Assembly: GCF_014145675.1 (NCBI RefSeq)
Contig: NZ_JACGZW010000004.1
Location: 372,001 to 436,000 of the forward strand
Direction: 5' to 3'
Length of the DNA: 64,000 bases
Origin: Amycolatopsis dendrobii
GTDB taxonomy: Bacteria; Actinomycetota; Actinomycetes; Mycobacteriales; Pseudonocardiaceae
Below, one piece after another: positions 29,378 through 37,500 of the stretch. The stretch's first letter is position 1. The number at the start of each line of letters is the position of its first letter. The notes under the pieces were generated by a model. That model was not told the DNA's origin. It made no database searches and was given only the letters and a program-made list of their open reading frames with translations. The position numbers were made by a program, and so were the translations under genes.

Positions 29378-29950
29378 ATGCCGACCCGGGTAATGGAAAA
29401 GCCGGTCGATCCCGTGGCCGCGTGGCTGGCCCCGCTGGCGGACGACCCCGCGGGCGCGGTCGCGTTCCTCTCCGAAGTGGCCGACCGCGTATCGCGGCGC
29501 CGCGGCTCCGGCAGAGTCCTGGTCCCCGGCGGCGGCCCGGTAGCGGACGCACTGGCCGGAGAAGGTTACGAGGTCCACCTGGAACCCGGCCCGCGCTTCG
29601 ACGCCGGCTACCTGGGCGCGGACGTGCTGTCCCGCCTGCCCGACCAGCGAGACCAGCTGCGCGCGATCGGCCGCTACAGCCGCCTCCTGCGCCCCGGCGG
29701 CGCACTCGTCGTGCAGGGCCGCCACCCGGATCCGGCCTGCTGGACCGCGGACGCCCGCGTACGCGCGGTAGACGACGTCCGGCAGATCGTGCACCTGACC
29801 GACGCGTCGCTGCCCCTGCGTTACGTGTGGCCCGCCGAACTGGACCTGATGGCCGAACTGGCAGGCCTGGCCTTGGACAGCCGGTGGGGCGGCTGGTACG
29901 GAGAACCCGTTACGTGCGGCGGTTTCGTAGTCTCGGTCTACCGCAGCTGA
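29378..29950 (+). CDS. Small SAM-dependent methyltransferase-like protein
   Basis: The protein is about 190 aa. The GRVLVPGGGPVADAL stretch and the acidic residue after the next strand resemble motif I of class I methyltransferases in a weak form. LLRPGGALVVQG matches the post-motif strand and loop seen in methyltransferases. Similar short proteins occur in actinobacterial genomes as class I SAM-dependent methyltransferases. The usual GxGxG is replaced by PGGGP, so activity is not certain. The ATG at 29378 is preceded by GAGGTGG. It stands alone between two terminators, so its link to the PKS is only by position. Confidence 0.6.
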   Translation: MPTRVMEKPVDPVAAWLAPLADDPAGAVAFLSEVADRVSRRRGSGRVLVPGGGPVADALAGEGYEVHLEPGPRFDAGYLGADVLSRLPDQRDQLRAIGRYSRLLRPGGALVVQGRHPDPACWTADARVRAVDDVRQIVHLTDASLPLRYVWPAELDLMAELAGLALDSRWGGWYGEPVTCGGFVVSVYRS

Positions 29951-29955
29951 GGGGT

Positions 29956-30008
29956 GCCGTGAGGGGAATCCTGAGGGACTCAGCGTCCCGGAGGGTTCCC
30001 CTCACGGC
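29956..30008 (+). terminator. 53-bp hairpin related to the one at 1106-1158
   Basis: Two 24-base arms starting GCCGTGAGGGGAATCC and ending ggTTCCCCTCACGGC fold around a five-base loop and are followed by TTTT. It ends the methyltransferase-like gene. Its length and its core (CGTGAGG, CTGAGGGA) match the hairpin at the end of the PKS-TE gene. Confidence 0.8.
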
Positions 30009-30047
30009 TTTTCACCCACCCCGCCCACCGTCGCCCGCGCACGAAAA

Positions 30048-30086
30048 CGGCCCGGCCCCCCCGCTCATGACGGAAGGACCGGGCCG
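30048..30086 (-). terminator. Terminator of the SARP gene
   Basis: The arms CGGCCCGG and CCGGGCCG enclose a partly paired loop. Read on the minus strand, the stem is followed by TTTTC, directly downstream of the SARP stop. Confidence 0.7.
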
Positions 30087-30104
30087 GATCGGCCGCGATC
30101 GGGA

Positions 30105-30872
30105 TCAGACCGCGTCCGACATCTCCCCGACAAGAATGCTGTGATGCAGCTTCCGCAACGAGCTCCCCGGCTCGATCCCCAGCTGCTGCACCAAATTCTG
30201 CCGAGCCGAAGCAAACGTCTCCAACGCCTCAGCCCGCCGGTTCGACCGGGCCAGCGCCGTCATCAAATACTCAGTGAACGTCTCGCGAAGCGTATGTTCC
30301 TTCGCCAGCGCGGACAGCTGCCCGACGACCTCGCGATGCCGCCCGATCAGCAGCTCGGTTTCCATCAGCAGCTCGAGACACCCAAGCCGGCTCTCCTCGA
30401 GCAACGTGGCATAAGCCTGCACATCCGGCGAGTCGGTGAACCCGCCGAACGCCGCCCCGCGCCACAGATTCGTAGCCTCCCGCAACACCTTCGCCGCCTG
30501 CCCGTAGCCGCGGTCCCAGTGCAACGTCCGTCCCTGCTCGTACAGCCGGGTGAACCGGTCGGCGTCAAGCTCGTCGATCCCGACGTGCAGCGAATACCCC
30601 CGCGGACTGGTGACCACCGGGCTCTCTTCCGCGTCCTTGCTGGTGCCGCGCAACAGTTTCCGCAGCTGCGACACGTACACGTACAGCGCCGCGCTCGCCC
30701 GCGCCGGCGGATGTTCGCCCCAGATCTCGCCGATCAGATGCTCAGCGGTCACGACCTGGTTGTTCTTCGCCAGCAGCACGGACAGCAAGGTCTCGATCTT
30801 GCGGGCCCGCGGGGCGCAGACGCCGGGCCGGCCGCTCACTCTGATCTGTCCGAGGATTTCGTAGTTCAGCAT
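30105..30872 (-). CDS. SARP-family pathway activator (AfsR/DnrI/RedD type)
   Basis: The protein is about 255 aa, the short SARP size. Residues about 1-95 form the OmpR-like winged helix (RKIETLLSVLLAKNNQVVTA, LIGEIWGEHPPARASAALYV). Residues about 100-245 form the BTAD domain (RFTRLYEQGR, HREVVGQLSALAKEHTLRE, FASARQNLVQQLGIEPG). SARPs bind direct heptameric repeats and activate antibiotic genes. The ATG at 30872 has GGAGG six bases upstream. Its promoter region is shared with a GBL-receptor-type TetR and holds three ARE-like boxes, so it is probably the link between GBL signalling and the PKS cluster. The direct targets cannot be seen from this sequence. Confidence 0.93.
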   Translation of the reverse strand: MLNYEILGQIRVSGRPGVCAPRARKIETLLSVLLAKNNQVVTAEHLIGEIWGEHPPARASAALYVYVSQLRKLLRGTSKDAEESPVVTSPRGYSLHVGIDELDADRFTRLYEQGRTLHWDRGYGQAAKVLREATNLWRGAAFGGFTDSPDVQAYATLLEESRLGCLELLMETELLIGRHREVVGQLSALAKEHTLRETFTEYLMTALARSNRRAEALETFASARQNLVQQLGIEPGSSLRKLHHSILVGEMSDAV

Positions 30873-30967
30873 GACTGCCCTCCGGTGTCTCTCGCGCCGG
30901 ACCCGTCCGGCGGCGCCCCCAGCGCCGCTGCCTGCCGGTCCGAGCCGGGTCCACCACTGGACCATAG

Positions 30968-30989
30968 CAAACCGGGAGGTCGGTTTTCA
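30968..30989. promoter_or_regulatory. ARE-like GBL-receptor box 1
   Basis: AAACCG-GGAGGT-CGGTTT is a perfect palindrome of 6-base arms around 6 bases, the pattern bound by ArpA/ScbR-type receptors. It is about 100 bases upstream of the SARP start. Confidence 0.75.
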
Positions 30990-30992
30990 AGA

Positions 30993-31016
30993 CAAAACCG
31001 GGAGGTTGGTCTGTTT
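30993..31016. promoter_or_regulatory. ARE-like GBL-receptor box 2
   Basis: AAACCGGGAGGTTGGT repeats box 1 three bases further on with small changes in the right arm. The 25-base spacing between box starts puts both on similar faces of the helix. Confidence 0.65.
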
Positions 31017-31063
31017 CGATCTTGAACAGGGCGGTGTTGCCAGGTAATCGGCCATGAACTCTG

Positions 31064-31086
31064 GTAAACCGGGCGGTCGGTATGTC
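31064..31086. promoter_or_regulatory. ARE-like GBL-receptor box 3
   Basis: TAAACCGGGCGGTCGGTAT matches boxes 1 and 2 and lies 51 bases before the ATG of the divergent TetR gene, so that gene is probably autoregulated or controlled by the receptor at 32112-32738. Confidence 0.7.
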
Positions 31087-31136
31087 ATGATTGAACGGCC
31101 GGAACGCACGCCGTGTGCCGTTCCCGGCGCGAGACG

Positions 31137-31766
31137 ATGGGGAAGACGGTGACTAAACAGGCCCGTGCGGAGCTGACCAGGCTCCTGCTGCTGGACGCCG
31201 CGGCGGCGCTGTTGCACCGCGACGGCTACGCGGCCACGAGCATGGTGGACATCGCCCGCGAGGCGGGCGTGACCAAGGGCGGCCTGTACTTCCACTTCTC
31301 GTCCAAGGACGAGATCTGCGACGAGGTGCAGTCGGCGGCCGTCGCGGTCTTGCACGGGCACGTCGCGCGAGCCCGCGGGCGCCGTCCGCATCTGCGCAGG
31401 CTCGCCGACCTGAGCCGGGCGCTGATGGGCTGGCTCGCCGAGGACGCCAAAGTGGGCGCGAGCTTCCGCTTGGCCCGCGAAATGGGCTCGAACGACCCGC
31501 GGTTCGTGGCCTTCGTCCGCGCGTGGCTGGGCCAGGTGCGCGCACACATCGCCGCGGCGCACGGGGCGGGGGAACTGAGCCCGCACGTCCGCCCGGACAT
31601 GGCGGCGCTGCTGGTCGTGGTGACCTGCGTGGGCCTGGAATCGGCGGCGGCGAGCGGCACCATCCCGGCGGGCACGGATCTGGTGAGCACGCTTTCCGAG
31701 CTGTGGCGCGTGATCGAGGCCGCGCAACCGGCGGATCCGACCGCTGCTGAAGCGACGGGCACCTGA
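31137..31766 (+). CDS. GBL-receptor-like TetR regulator (ArpA/ScbR family, second copy)
   Basis: The protein is about 209 aa. The N-terminal helix-turn-helix (DGYAATSMVDIAREAGVTKG, then LYFHFSSKDEI) has the YFHFxSK form typical of ArpA-like receptors. The C-terminal ligand domain is less like the classical receptors than the second copy in the window. It is therefore either a second receptor or a pseudo-receptor that answers other ligands. The ATG at 31137 is used; the GTG at 31149 with GGGGA upstream is a good alternative. It is divergent from the SARP gene, and box 3 sits in its promoter. Confidence 0.88.
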   Translation: MGKTVTKQARAELTRLLLLDAAAALLHRDGYAATSMVDIAREAGVTKGGLYFHFSSKDEICDEVQSAAVAVLHGHVARARGRRPHLRRLADLSRALMGWLAEDAKVGASFRLAREMGSNDPRFVAFVRAWLGQVRAHIAAAHGAGELSPHVRPDMAALLVVVTCVGLESAAASGTIPAGTDLVSTLSELWRVIEAAQPADPTAAEATGT

Positions 31767-31851
31767 GCGGCTGCGCCAGCCGCGCCGCAAGTCGAGAAGT
31801 ACCCGCGCTGCGAGGGGTTCGAGCTGGCTGGGCACTCTGCTTGGCCGTGAG

Positions 31852-32096
31852 CCCAGTGAGCCGAAGCCGCTGAAGTCCGTTGCGCAACGGCATATTCGCC
31901 GAGCAGTCCGACCATCCGCCCTGTCAGCGGCGCGAGCCGCCGAAGCCCGTGGTGCGGCAGCGCGTTCGTCAAGCAGACCGACCGGCCGCCCTGTTTATCG
32001 CGAGTTGCGCGGCCCAGTGAACCGAGCCCGCCGAAACCCGTTGCGCAGCACCATATTCGTCCAGGGTCGCCAAGCCGACCGACTGTCCGGTTTTCC
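31852..32096. repeat. Three-copy degenerate direct repeat carrying ARE-like cores
   Basis: Copies 1 and 2 are exactly 70 bases apart (GCCGCTGAAGTCCGT at 31866, GCCGCCGAAGCCCGT at 31936; CCGCCCTGT ending at 31924 and 31994). A third, longer-spaced copy begins near 32011 (CCCGCCGAAACCCGT at 32026). On the minus strand each copy contains an ARE-like stretch; copy 3 reads AAACCGGACAGTCGGT. The stretch fills the 345-base gap between the convergent receptor genes. No gene is supported here. Confidence 0.7.
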
Positions 32097-32111
32097 TGGC
32101 CGGCCCAGGTC

Positions 32112-32738
32112 TCACTCGGCGTCGTCGGGAGGAGTCCCCGCCGGATCGAACTTGTGCAGCCGCCGCGGCGGGACCACCGCGTTCAGGATCGTCTGCCACA
32201 TGAACGTGATCCGCTCGTGCAGGTCCGTCCGCCCGGTCAGCACCTGCGAGCTGAGCTGGCTCCCGGTGAACGACGCGACGACGTACTGCGCGAGATCGTG
32301 CGCGTTGACGTCTTTCCGCACGTCGCCCGCCGCTTTCGCGGCGAGCAGCAGGCCGTGCACGGTGTCGATCCACTGCTTGTAGGCGTTCGCGGCCGGGGTG
32401 ACGAACGACCCCTGCTCGATGACCAGCCGGATGCCGGCGCGCACGCGCACGTCGGTGCGCAGGCTGTGCCCCATGTTCTGGGTGAGGTCGATGGCGGTCT
32501 GCAGCCCCGGGTTGTCGATGTCGGCCAGCGGGTCCCACACGGTGAACTGCTCGCGGATCAGCGCGTCCGCCAGTTCTTCCTTGGACTTGAAGTGGAAGTA
32601 CAGCGCGCCCTTCGTCACCCCGGCCTCGGCGAGGATGTCCGACAGGCTCGCGCCGAGAAAGCCGACCGCGTCGAACCTGGACGCGGCTGCGTCGAGGATG
32701 GCCTTGCGGGTCTGCTCCGCGCGTTCCTGGCGAGCCAC
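32112..32738 (-). CDS. Gamma-butyrolactone receptor (ArpA/ScbR-type TetR repressor)
   Basis: The protein is about 208 aa, the family size. It starts VARQERAEQTRKAILDAA and has the helix-turn-helix GFLGASLSDILAEAGVTKG, LYFHFKSKEEL. The ligand domain has the family pattern (QTAIDLTQNMGHSLRTD, RVRAGIRLVIEQG, WQTILNAVVPPRRL). Receptors of this family leave ARE boxes when a GBL binds. The GTG at 32738 has AAGGAG eight bases before it; the longer in-frame start at 32789 lacks such support. It is divergent from the afsA-like synthase, the usual arrangement of receptor and synthase, with an ARE-like box between them. Confidence 0.93.
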   Translation of the reverse strand: MARQERAEQTRKAILDAAASRFDAVGFLGASLSDILAEAGVTKGALYFHFKSKEELADALIREQFTVWDPLADIDNPGLQTAIDLTQNMGHSLRTDVRVRAGIRLVIEQGSFVTPAANAYKQWIDTVHGLLLAAKAAGDVRKDVNAHDLAQYVVASFTGSQLSSQVLTGRTDLHERITFMWQTILNAVVPPRRLHKFDPAGTPPDDAE

Positions 32739-32825
32739 TGCGCACACTCCTTTCGGGAAGCCGCGGGCCCGGACCGGCCACGCTGACACGCCAGTCTACC
32801 TCCGGCCCGGCCATCGGAGCCAGAG

Positions 32826-32852
32826 AAAAAAACCGGTAGGTAGGTATGGTTT
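32826..32852. promoter_or_regulatory. ARE-like GBL-receptor box 4
   Basis: AAACCGGTAGGTAGGTATGG within an A-rich start and T-rich end lies between the receptor and the synthase, 88 and 69 bases from their starts. It fits autoregulation of the receptor and control of GBL synthesis. Confidence 0.7.
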
Positions 32853-32920
32853 TGTCCGCCCGTTTCCGCTAAAAATGTTGTGGGGGTACTGGGGAAGTTC
32901 TTTTTTCTGGGAGGACCGAC

Positions 32921-33889
32921 ATGGTCGGTACGTTGTTAGAGGAGTCTGTCAGAAGAACCTTCATCACCGATGGCGAAAGTTCGCCGGGCGGACGTCCGGT
33001 CGACTTCCAGCAGACGATCCCGCGCAATCTCGTGCACCGCGCGGCCGTCTCGGAAGTTTTCGTCACCGATCTGAACATCGTGGGCGAGGGGCAGTTCGAG
33101 GTCGGCGCGCAGTGGCCGCGCCGGCACGGCTTCTTCGGCCCGCGCACCCCGGGGTCGCACGACCCCATGCTGTACGCGGAAACCACCCGCCAGGCGTCGC
33201 TGCTGATCGCGCACCGCGCCTACGGCGTTTCGCTCGGCAACGCGTTCATCTCCGACTGGAAGACCAGCTCTATCACCCCCGAAGGGCTGGTCACCGAGGG
33301 TCGGCCGATCGACGTGGTGCTGCGGGCGAGCGCGCACGACCCGGTGTTCCGCGGCAAGAATCTCGTCGGCATGCGGACCGAGTTCGGCTGCTTCCGCGAC
33401 GACGAACTGGTCGGCACCGCTTCGGAAACCTGGCGTTGCGTGTCCCCGGCGGTCTACCGCCGGCTGCGCGGCGACCACTTCGCGGCGACGCCGTTCCAGG
33501 CCCGTGCGCTGCCCACGGTGGACCCGGTGCTCGTCGGCCGGGACCGCGAGGAGGACGTGCTGGTCGCGGACACCGCGGCTCCGGGCGCCTGGTCGCTGCA
33601 GTTCGACCCGGACCACCCGGTGCTGTTCGACCACTCGGTGGACCATGTCCCGGGCATGGTGCTGCTGGAGGGCGCGCGGCAGGCGGCGCTGCTGACGCTC
33701 GGAGATCCGCACGCGCTGCCGTTGCGGTCGGATTTCGAGTTCTCCGCCTACGTCGAGTTCGACTCCGAATGCCTGCTGGTGGCGGACGAACTCGAACCGG
33801 ACGCGGACGGGTGCCGCGTGGTGCGGGTGGTCCTGGAGCAGAAGGGCCGCGCGGCCGCCACCGGCATCCTGGCGATGCGCAGGTCATGA
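32921..33889 (+). CDS. AfsA-type gamma-butyrolactone synthase
   Basis: The protein is about 322 aa. Two tandem A-factor hot-dog repeats are seen: the first near residues 35-165 (PRNLVHRAAVSEVFVTDLNI, ETTRQASLLIAHRAYG) and the second near 195-315 (FDHSVDHVPGMVLLEGARQA, FSAYVEFDSE). AfsA joins a beta-ketoacyl chain to dihydroxyacetone phosphate, the first step to GBL autoregulators. GGAGG precedes the ATG. It is divergent from its likely receptor and its stop overlaps the next gene (ATGA). The identity is strong; the exact ligand is unknown. Confidence 0.95.
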   Translation: MVGTLLEESVRRTFITDGESSPGGRPVDFQQTIPRNLVHRAAVSEVFVTDLNIVGEGQFEVGAQWPRRHGFFGPRTPGSHDPMLYAETTRQASLLIAHRAYGVSLGNAFISDWKTSSITPEGLVTEGRPIDVVLRASAHDPVFRGKNLVGMRTEFGCFRDDELVGTASETWRCVSPAVYRRLRGDHFAATPFQARALPTVDPVLVGRDREEDVLVADTAAPGAWSLQFDPDHPVLFDHSVDHVPGMVLLEGARQAALLTLGDPHALPLRSDFEFSAYVEFDSECLLVADELEPDADGCRVVRVVLEQKGRAAATGILAMRRS

Positions 33890-34851
33890 CTGCCGGCCTG
33901 GGGGCGGACAGTACGACCGGGGAAATCCTCGTCACCGGAGCGACCGGGTTCATCGGTTCGGCGGTGCTGCGGGCATTGCTCGCCCGCGGCGCCGCGGTGC
34001 GGGTGCTGGCGCGCGGTGCGGTGCCGGAGTGGATCACGCGATCCGGCGCGCGGATCCACCGAGGCGATCTCACCGACGCCGCCGGGCTGGCCGGGGCGTG
34101 CACGGGCGTCGCGACGCTCGTGCACGCCGCGTCCCGGATCGGCGGCGCCGAAGAGGAATGCGCCGAGGTCAACGACCGCGGCACGACCCGGCTGCTCGCG
34201 GAGGCGCACCGCGCGGGCACGCGCCGCGTCGTGTACCTCAGCACCTGCGCGGTCTACCGCGACGGCGAGCATCGAGGCGAGCCCGAGGACATGCTCGACC
34301 TCGGGCCCGCCTCGGCCACCAGTCGCACCCGGCTGGCCGGAGAACAGCAGGTCCGCGCCGCGGGCGGGATCGTCCTGCGGCCGCACCTGGTGTACGGCGA
34401 CGGAGACCGGCATGTGGTCCCGGCGCTGGTGAAGTGGCTGCGGGCGGTGCCGGCGTGGGCCGCGGGCGGCATGGCTCGGACGTCAGTGGTTTCGTCGTGG
34501 GATCTCGCTGCCGTGCTCAGTGCGTTCGCGCTGGACCCGGCACTGGGCAGCCCCGGCGAGGTGTTCCACGTGGCCGACCCGCGACCGGTGCGGATGCGCG
34601 AGCTGCTCGAAGCCGTCTGCACCATGCTTGACCTGCGGGTTCCCGACTCTGATCTGCCGCTCGCCGAGCACCGGGCGCGCACGCCCTGGCTCAGCGAGCA
34701 CCAATGGTCGCTGCTCACCCGGGACCATTGGTACGACAGCGAACGGGTCTGGAAGACCGCCGGAGTATCCCCGGGACCGGGACTGCGCGTCCGGATGGCC
34801 CAATCCCGGAACTGGTATCGGGAAACGCTGGCAATTCCCGGGGCGGGCTGA
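33886..34851 (+). CDS. NAD-dependent epimerase/reductase coupled to the AfsA homologue
   Basis: The protein is about 321 aa of the extended SDR type. The Rossmann motif is VTGATGFIGSAVL near residues 16-28, followed by VHAASRIGG and a serine in YLSTCAVYR. The catalytic YxxxK appears changed: the expected region reads SATSRTRLAGEQQV with no Tyr-Lys pair. It overlaps the afsA homologue by ATGA, so the two are co-translated. In other GBL clusters a reductase next to afsA reduces the 6-keto or butenolide intermediate; a like role is inferred. The altered active site leaves real doubt about the catalytic mechanism. Confidence 0.8.
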   Translation: MTAGLGADSTTGEILVTGATGFIGSAVLRALLARGAAVRVLARGAVPEWITRSGARIHRGDLTDAAGLAGACTGVATLVHAASRIGGAEEECAEVNDRGTTRLLAEAHRAGTRRVVYLSTCAVYRDGEHRGEPEDMLDLGPASATSRTRLAGEQQVRAAGGIVLRPHLVYGDGDRHVVPALVKWLRAVPAWAAGGMARTSVVSSWDLAAVLSAFALDPALGSPGEVFHVADPRPVRMRELLEAVCTMLDLRVPDSDLPLAEHRARTPWLSEHQWSLLTRDHWYDSERVWKTAGVSPGPGLRVRMAQSRNWYRETLAIPGAG

Positions 34852-34990
34852 AGATCGAATTCGCGGAAAGTGATCGAACGAATTCATTCGGCGATAATTG
34901 AGGGCGGCCGTCCGGAAATTCATCCCGGACGGCCGCCGCCGTTTCCGCGGAGTTCATTTCGGTGGCGCCGCGCCCGGGCGCGGCGCGAAG

Positions 34991-35908
34991 ATGATCGTCA
35001 TGTCCCGACGCGAGCTAGTCGTGCTGGGTTCGGCGAGCCAGACGCCGACCCGGCACCGCAACCACAACGGCTACCTGCTGCGCTTCGACACCGACGGCAT
35101 CCTCTTCGATCCGGGCGAGGGCACCCAGCGGCAGATGATGTACGCCGGCGCGACGGCGAGCGAGCTCACGCACCTGTGCGTGACGCACTTCCACGGCGAC
35201 CACAGCCTCGGCCTCGCCGGCCTCATCCAGCGGCTGTCCCTGGACGGCGTCCCGCATCCCGTGCGCTGCCACTACCCGGCGTCCGGCCAGGAGTACTTCG
35301 ACCGGCTGCGGCACTCGACGTCGTTCCACGAACGCGCCGAACTGGTCCCGCTGCCGATCTCCGCGCCGGGCCCGCTCGGCGGCGCGCTGTCGGCGTACCC
35401 GCTGGAACACCGCATCGACTGCTTCGGCTACCGCTACGCCGAACCGGACGGAATCCGGATGCTGCCGGACGCGCTCGCCTCGGCAGGCGTCCAGGGGCCC
35501 GCTGTGCGAAAGCTCCAGGCCGACGGCGTATTGGAAACCGCGACCGGCGTGGTGCGGCTCGAGGACGTGAGCGTGCCGCGCCGGGGTCAGGTGGTCGCGT
35601 TCGTGATGGACACGCGTCTGTGCGCGGGCGCGTTCGCCTGCGCGCGGGAGGCGGACCTGCTGATCGCCGAATCGACCTTCCGCGCCGACGACGCCGACCT
35701 TGCCTACCGCTACGGCCACCTGACCAGCACCGACGCCGGGCGGCTCGCCGCGGAGTCGGGTGCCCGGGAGCTGCTGCTGACGCACTTCTCGCAGCGCTAC
35801 CCCTACGAGGAGGCGGACCGGTTCCGCGACGAGGCCGCGAAAGTGTTCGACGGCGAGATCCACGTGGCCCGCGACCTGGACGTGGTGCCGTTGCCGCCGC
35901 GCCGGTGA
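34991..35908 (+). CDS. rnz: Ribonuclease Z (tRNA 3'-processing)
   Basis: The protein is about 305 aa, the normal size of bacterial short RNase Z. It begins RRELVVLGSASQTPTRHRN and has the metallo-beta-lactamase motif THFHGDHSLGL with His66, His68, Asp70 and His71 as zinc ligands. FDPGEGTQRQ near residue 40, VMDTR and the late GHLTSTDAG and LLTHFSQRY motifs are standard for the family. It cleaves precursor tRNA downstream of the discriminator base. The ATG at 34991 has GGCGAAG before it; the ATG at 35000 is the alternative. A housekeeping gene here marks the right border of the cluster. Confidence 0.93.
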   Translation: MIVMSRRELVVLGSASQTPTRHRNHNGYLLRFDTDGILFDPGEGTQRQMMYAGATASELTHLCVTHFHGDHSLGLAGLIQRLSLDGVPHPVRCHYPASGQEYFDRLRHSTSFHERAELVPLPISAPGPLGGALSAYPLEHRIDCFGYRYAEPDGIRMLPDALASAGVQGPAVRKLQADGVLETATGVVRLEDVSVPRRGQVVAFVMDTRLCAGAFACAREADLLIAESTFRADDADLAYRYGHLTSTDAGRLAAESGARELLLTHFSQRYPYEEADRFRDEAAKVFDGEIHVARDLDVVPLPPRR

Positions 35909-35924
35909 GGTGCAGAATCGCGGC

Positions 35925-36752
35925 ATGCCTCAACCGGTCCCCGCTGACCTGCTGGAAATCGCCGAAGCACTCCTCCCCGACGCCCCGATCGGCTCTGCTC
36001 GCCTTGCCGCGCAAGGGAATATGCACCATGTCGTGCTGCTGCCCGGCGTCGCCGCGGTCCGGATCAGCAAGCGTCCCGATTCCGCCGCCGAACTGCCTCG
36101 CCGAGCCGAGATCCTCCGCGCGGTCGCGGCAGCCGGGCTGCCCTTCGCCGTGCCGGAGCCGCTGACTCCAGTCACCGCCTTCGGCGACCGCGCAGCCGTC
36201 GCGGTTTCGTGGATCGACGGCGAGGGACTCCCGGAAGGCGTCGGCGACCCGGCAGCGTTCGGCCCGCTGTTGGCCGCCTTGCATGAGGTCGAGATCTCGC
36301 CGGAACTCGAAGCCGTCCTCCACCGCCCGCGCCGCTTGGACTGGGCGGCGATCCTGCACGACGTCATCCCCCGGCTGCCGGCGAGGCGGCAGGACGACGT
36401 CCGGCAACGGCTCGACACGCTGCTCGCGCTCGAAGACGTCCCCGCGAGACTCGTCCACGGCGACCTCGGCGGCAGCAACGTCCACTTCGCCGCGGACGGC
36501 AAGCTGACCGGCGTCCTCGACTGGGACCTGGCGACCCTGGCCGACCCAGCGATCGACGCCGCACTAGTCGCGACCTGGCACGGCTGGGACGTGCTCCGCG
36601 CAGCCACCGACGAGGAGACCTACCGCCGCGCACAGGCCTGGAACGACCCGATCGGCGTCGAGCACCTCCACGCAGTCTTCACCGGTAAGCCGCTGACCAG
36701 CGTCGACGGCTTCGTCCGCTCCGTCGCGGCCTGGCTGGAGACGCGCGGCTGA
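35925..36752 (+). CDS. APH-family phosphotransferase (aminoglycoside/choline kinase-like)
   Basis: The protein is about 275 aa of the protein-kinase-like APH fold. The catalytic loop is VHGDLGGSNVHF and the metal-binding motif is GVLDWDLATLADPAID. The N-lobe lysine is likely the one in VRISKRPDS. Members phosphorylate small molecules such as aminoglycosides, macrolides or choline; the substrate cannot be told. The ATG at 35925 is used, 16 bases after the RNase Z stop; a GTG at 35910 is also in frame. Confidence 0.85.
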   Translation: MPQPVPADLLEIAEALLPDAPIGSARLAAQGNMHHVVLLPGVAAVRISKRPDSAAELPRRAEILRAVAAAGLPFAVPEPLTPVTAFGDRAAVAVSWIDGEGLPEGVGDPAAFGPLLAALHEVEISPELEAVLHRPRRLDWAAILHDVIPRLPARRQDDVRQRLDTLLALEDVPARLVHGDLGGSNVHFAADGKLTGVLDWDLATLADPAIDAALVATWHGWDVLRAATDEETYRRAQAWNDPIGVEHLHAVFTGKPLTSVDGFVRSVAAWLETRG

Positions 36753-36780
36753 AGATTTTTTCAAAGATTTCTGGCCGCGT

Positions 36781-36809
36781 TGTCGGATCGGGTCGCCGGT
36801 GTTCGTAGC
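36781..36809 (+). promoter_or_regulatory. Probable ECF42-type promoter of the reductase-YCII-sigma operon
   Basis: TGTCGG, a 17-base spacer and CGTAGC match the published ECF42 pattern (-35 TGTCGA, -10 CGA/TC) closely. It lies about 50 bases before the first gene of an operon that encodes its own ECF42-like factor, so autoregulation is likely. Confidence 0.65.
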
Positions 36810-36860
36810 AGTGGTGAAGCCGCCCGCGAGGGGCGGCACCGAAGCGAAGGAACCGCGACC

Positions 36861-37481
36861 ATGAAGCTCACGACCGTGACCCAGCTGACCGTCGACGGCG
36901 TCGTTCAAGGCAACGGCGGCGCGTCCGACGAGGACCGCCGGAACGGATTCGAACGCGGCGGATGGGCGTGGGGGAAGGGCGATCAGGACACGCTGGCGTT
37001 CATCAACGAGACCTACCAGCGCGCTGACGCTTTCCTGTTCGGCCGGCGGACGTACGACCTGTTCGCGGGCTCGTGGGGCTCGATGAGCGCCGCGGCCGCC
37101 CCCGGCCGCGAACCCATCCTGCGGGCACTGAACGAGCGGCCGAAGTACGTGGCCTCGACGACGCTCGCCGCCCCGGCCTGGTCCGGCGCCAGCGTCCTGT
37201 CCGGCGACCTGGCGAGCGCCGTCGCGGACCTCAAGGCCGGACCGGGCGGCGAGCTGCAGGTGCACGGCAGCGGCACCCTGGTCCGGTGGCTGCTGGAACA
37301 GGGCCTGGTCGACGAGATGATCCTGCTCGTGATCCCGGTGGTCCTCGGACAGGGCAAGCGGCTTTTCCCGCGGAACGGCCCGGATCTGGCCCTGGATCTG
37401 ATTGAGTCGCGCGTGGACACGAAGGGCGTGACGACGCAGGTCTGGCGCCCCGCCGGGCGTCCGCAGTACGCGGGCCGCTGA
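36861..37481 (+). CDS. Dihydrofolate-reductase-like protein (RibD C-terminal domain family)
   Basis: The protein is about 206 aa. It begins MKLTTVTQLTVDGVVQG and has the family pattern of an early Asp-Gly, FLFGRRTYDLFAGSW and the NADPH-site segment LQVHGSGTLVRWLLEQGLVDE. Such proteins have the reductase fold of RibD and DHFR; most have no proven substrate. GAAGGAA precedes the ATG at 36861. It leads an operon with a YCII protein and an ECF sigma factor, a common grouping in actinobacteria. Confidence 0.88.
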   Translation: MKLTTVTQLTVDGVVQGNGGASDEDRRNGFERGGWAWGKGDQDTLAFINETYQRADAFLFGRRTYDLFAGSWGSMSAAAAPGREPILRALNERPKYVASTTLAAPAWSGASVLSGDLASAVADLKAGPGGELQVHGSGTLVRWLLEQGLVDEMILLVIPVVLGQGKRLFPRNGPDLALDLIESRVDTKGVTTQVWRPAGRPQYAGR

Positions 37482-37500
37482 CCTCAGAAAGGATCCTGCG

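Noticed and set aside
32398..33885. A very long upstream extension of the epimerase frame
   Set aside because: It runs through the afsA homologue in another frame; the ATGA overlap at 33886 and the Rossmann motif right after it mark the start.
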